Below are positions 62,921 through 64,000 of a stretch of 64,000 bases of DNA, in pieces. A model generated the notes under the pieces. That model had not been told where the DNA came from. It saw only the letters and a list, made by a program, of their open reading frames with translations, and made no database searches. Origin of the DNA: Elgaria multicarinata webbii (taxonomy: Eukaryota; Chordata; Lepidosauria; Squamata; Anguidae). Where the stretch lies: assembly GCF_023053635.1 (NCBI RefSeq), contig NC_086192.1, positions 14,484,001 through 14,548,000 on the forward strand, in the 5' to 3' direction. The number at the start of each line of letters is the position of its first letter. The stretch's first letter is position 1. The position numbers and the translations under genes were made by a program.

Positions 62921-63189
62921 AGAAGGCTGGCTTAGATCTTTGGCAAGACAAGAGGGCGTGGTTTCACACGTAGGGCGTGCGCACTCATTTCTTGAAAAGG
63001 CTTTTTCTTTGGGTGCCTCAAATTCGGGCCTCCGTGGGTATCAAAAGCGGGGGAGAAGGGCTTGCTATCACAACCAGAACGTGGCCTGCATTTTCTCAAT
63101 TAGCGGATCCAGCCCCAGGCCAGCAGCCAGACCCGTCTCTACCACCTGACCCAAGCCCTATGCATAATCCCTGAGCATATCTCACTATT

Positions 63190-63222
63190 CTCACACTCAC
63201 ACACACACACACACATACTCTT

Positions 63223-63254
<32 letters not shown>

Positions 63255-63255
63255 G
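63190..63255. repeat. (CA)n(CT)n(CA)n microsatellite
   Basis: CA, CT and CA runs in succession. Confidence 0.95.
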
Positions 63256-64000
63256 TTTACGAGTTTACGGCAGGTTTGACGGCCGCCACAAGCACTGCGG
63301 GGGCATTCGGCGGTTTAGAAAAACAGAAAGGCGTTCCACGGAGAAGGCCACGAGGGTGCGCTTGAGAGTTAAGACACGACCGTGAAGGAAGCAGCTGCCG
63401 GGAAGGGAAGCGTACCGCGGTGCTGAAGGCTCCGGAACCGCACAGGAGAGGACGACAGGAGCAGGTTTCCAAAAGAGACCCCCGGGAGAAGGTGATGTGT
63501 AAACAAGCGGAGAGGCGCTCCGGAGCGACTCGTAAAGAGGCCGGCTTTGGCCCACAGGGCAAGGGTGGACGCTTCTTTGGTCACCTCTGGGCACTCCCTT
63601 CTAAGAGGGAGACAGAGTGGGGGATCGCTGAAGGGCGGATCTCTGCGGAGAACGGGCGGCCCCGGCCCCAAGAGCCCAGGTCTCCCACCCCGCGCATCCC
63701 GCTTTAAGGCAAGTTTGGCAGCCGTTGGCCTCCCCGGAGGGAACTGCCTGGCAATTGGTTGGACCCCGTTCGGACATCGCATTGTGCACCCACGCTGGTC
63801 GTTCCCTCCTGCTGCCAGTGGGACGAGCCCAACGAAGCCCGCCCTCTCCGCCGGCCGTTTCTTTATGGTGCTGTCCGACTAGGGATTCCAGCTCGTCCCT
63901 CCCCAAACAAGCCAGGATCGTACGCTCAACAAACCATGGCTTGTAACTCCGAAGTCTTTTGGGGAAGACAGACCAGGATCGCCAATGTGGGTGTCACAGC
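63256..64000. other. GC-rich stretch to the window end
   Basis: CpG is frequent. Several frames on both strands are open for 90-137 codons but share no recognised motif. A gene on the - strand cannot be excluded. Confidence 0.35.

Noticed and set aside
63369-63906. Overlapping frames of 100-137 codons near the window end
   Set aside because: Frames overlap on both strands in GC-rich DNA, with no motif or splice support. Coding use cannot be excluded but is unsupported.

Overview
The window is nuclear DNA of a vertebrate, most likely a squamate reptile. The evidence is a recognisable Sauria SINE (52013-52317), a BovB-type tail (2431-2487), very many CR1 and L2 LINE 3' ends, Penelope-like and MIR-like pieces, and large numbers of small palindromic DNA elements of the kind common in lizards and snakes. 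The species cannot be named from the sequence.

One protein gene is clear: LIG3, DNA ligase III, on the + strand, running from a CpG-rich promoter near 33.55-33.77 kb to a poly(A) signal at 59027-59032. I place one non-coding first exon and 19 coding exons (35483-58813). The exons join in frame to a 989-residue mitochondrial precursor, or 907 residues from the internal nuclear start. They encode in order a mitochondrial leader, a PARP-like zinc finger, a helical DNA-binding domain, a nucleotidyltransferase core with the KYDGER motif, an OB fold and a C-terminal BRCT domain. This is the alpha form, which binds XRCC1. Intron 13 uses a GC-AG splice pair and the last exon has a tandem NAGNAG acceptor.

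Positions 1-33.2 kb hold no gene I can recognise. This stretch is a mosaic of old CR1 (two families that have inserted into one another), L2, a Penelope-like element with a GIY-YIG segment, SINEs, hAT-like and other palindromic elements, a 600-base polypyrimidine tract, microsatellites, and several non-repetitive blocks that could be conserved non-coding DNA. ZNF830 and CCT6B, which lie upstream of LIG3 in human, were not seen.

The LIG3 promoter is framed by unusual DNA. A nearly perfect 142-base palindrome and a second inverted repeat lie just upstream and carry five copies of a ZNF143-like motif (ACTACAACTCCCAGCAT). A 124-base satellite in intron 1 repeats related motifs about 14 times. Introns 4 and 9 contain minisatellites built from the same palindromic element in opposite orientations.

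Downstream of LIG3 (59.05-64 kb) I see repeats, two hAT-like elements, CpG-rich stretches and a possible minus-strand poly(A) signal at 61239. That signal would fit the 3' end of RFFL, the tail-to-tail neighbour of LIG3 in mammals, but no RFFL coding sequence is visible.
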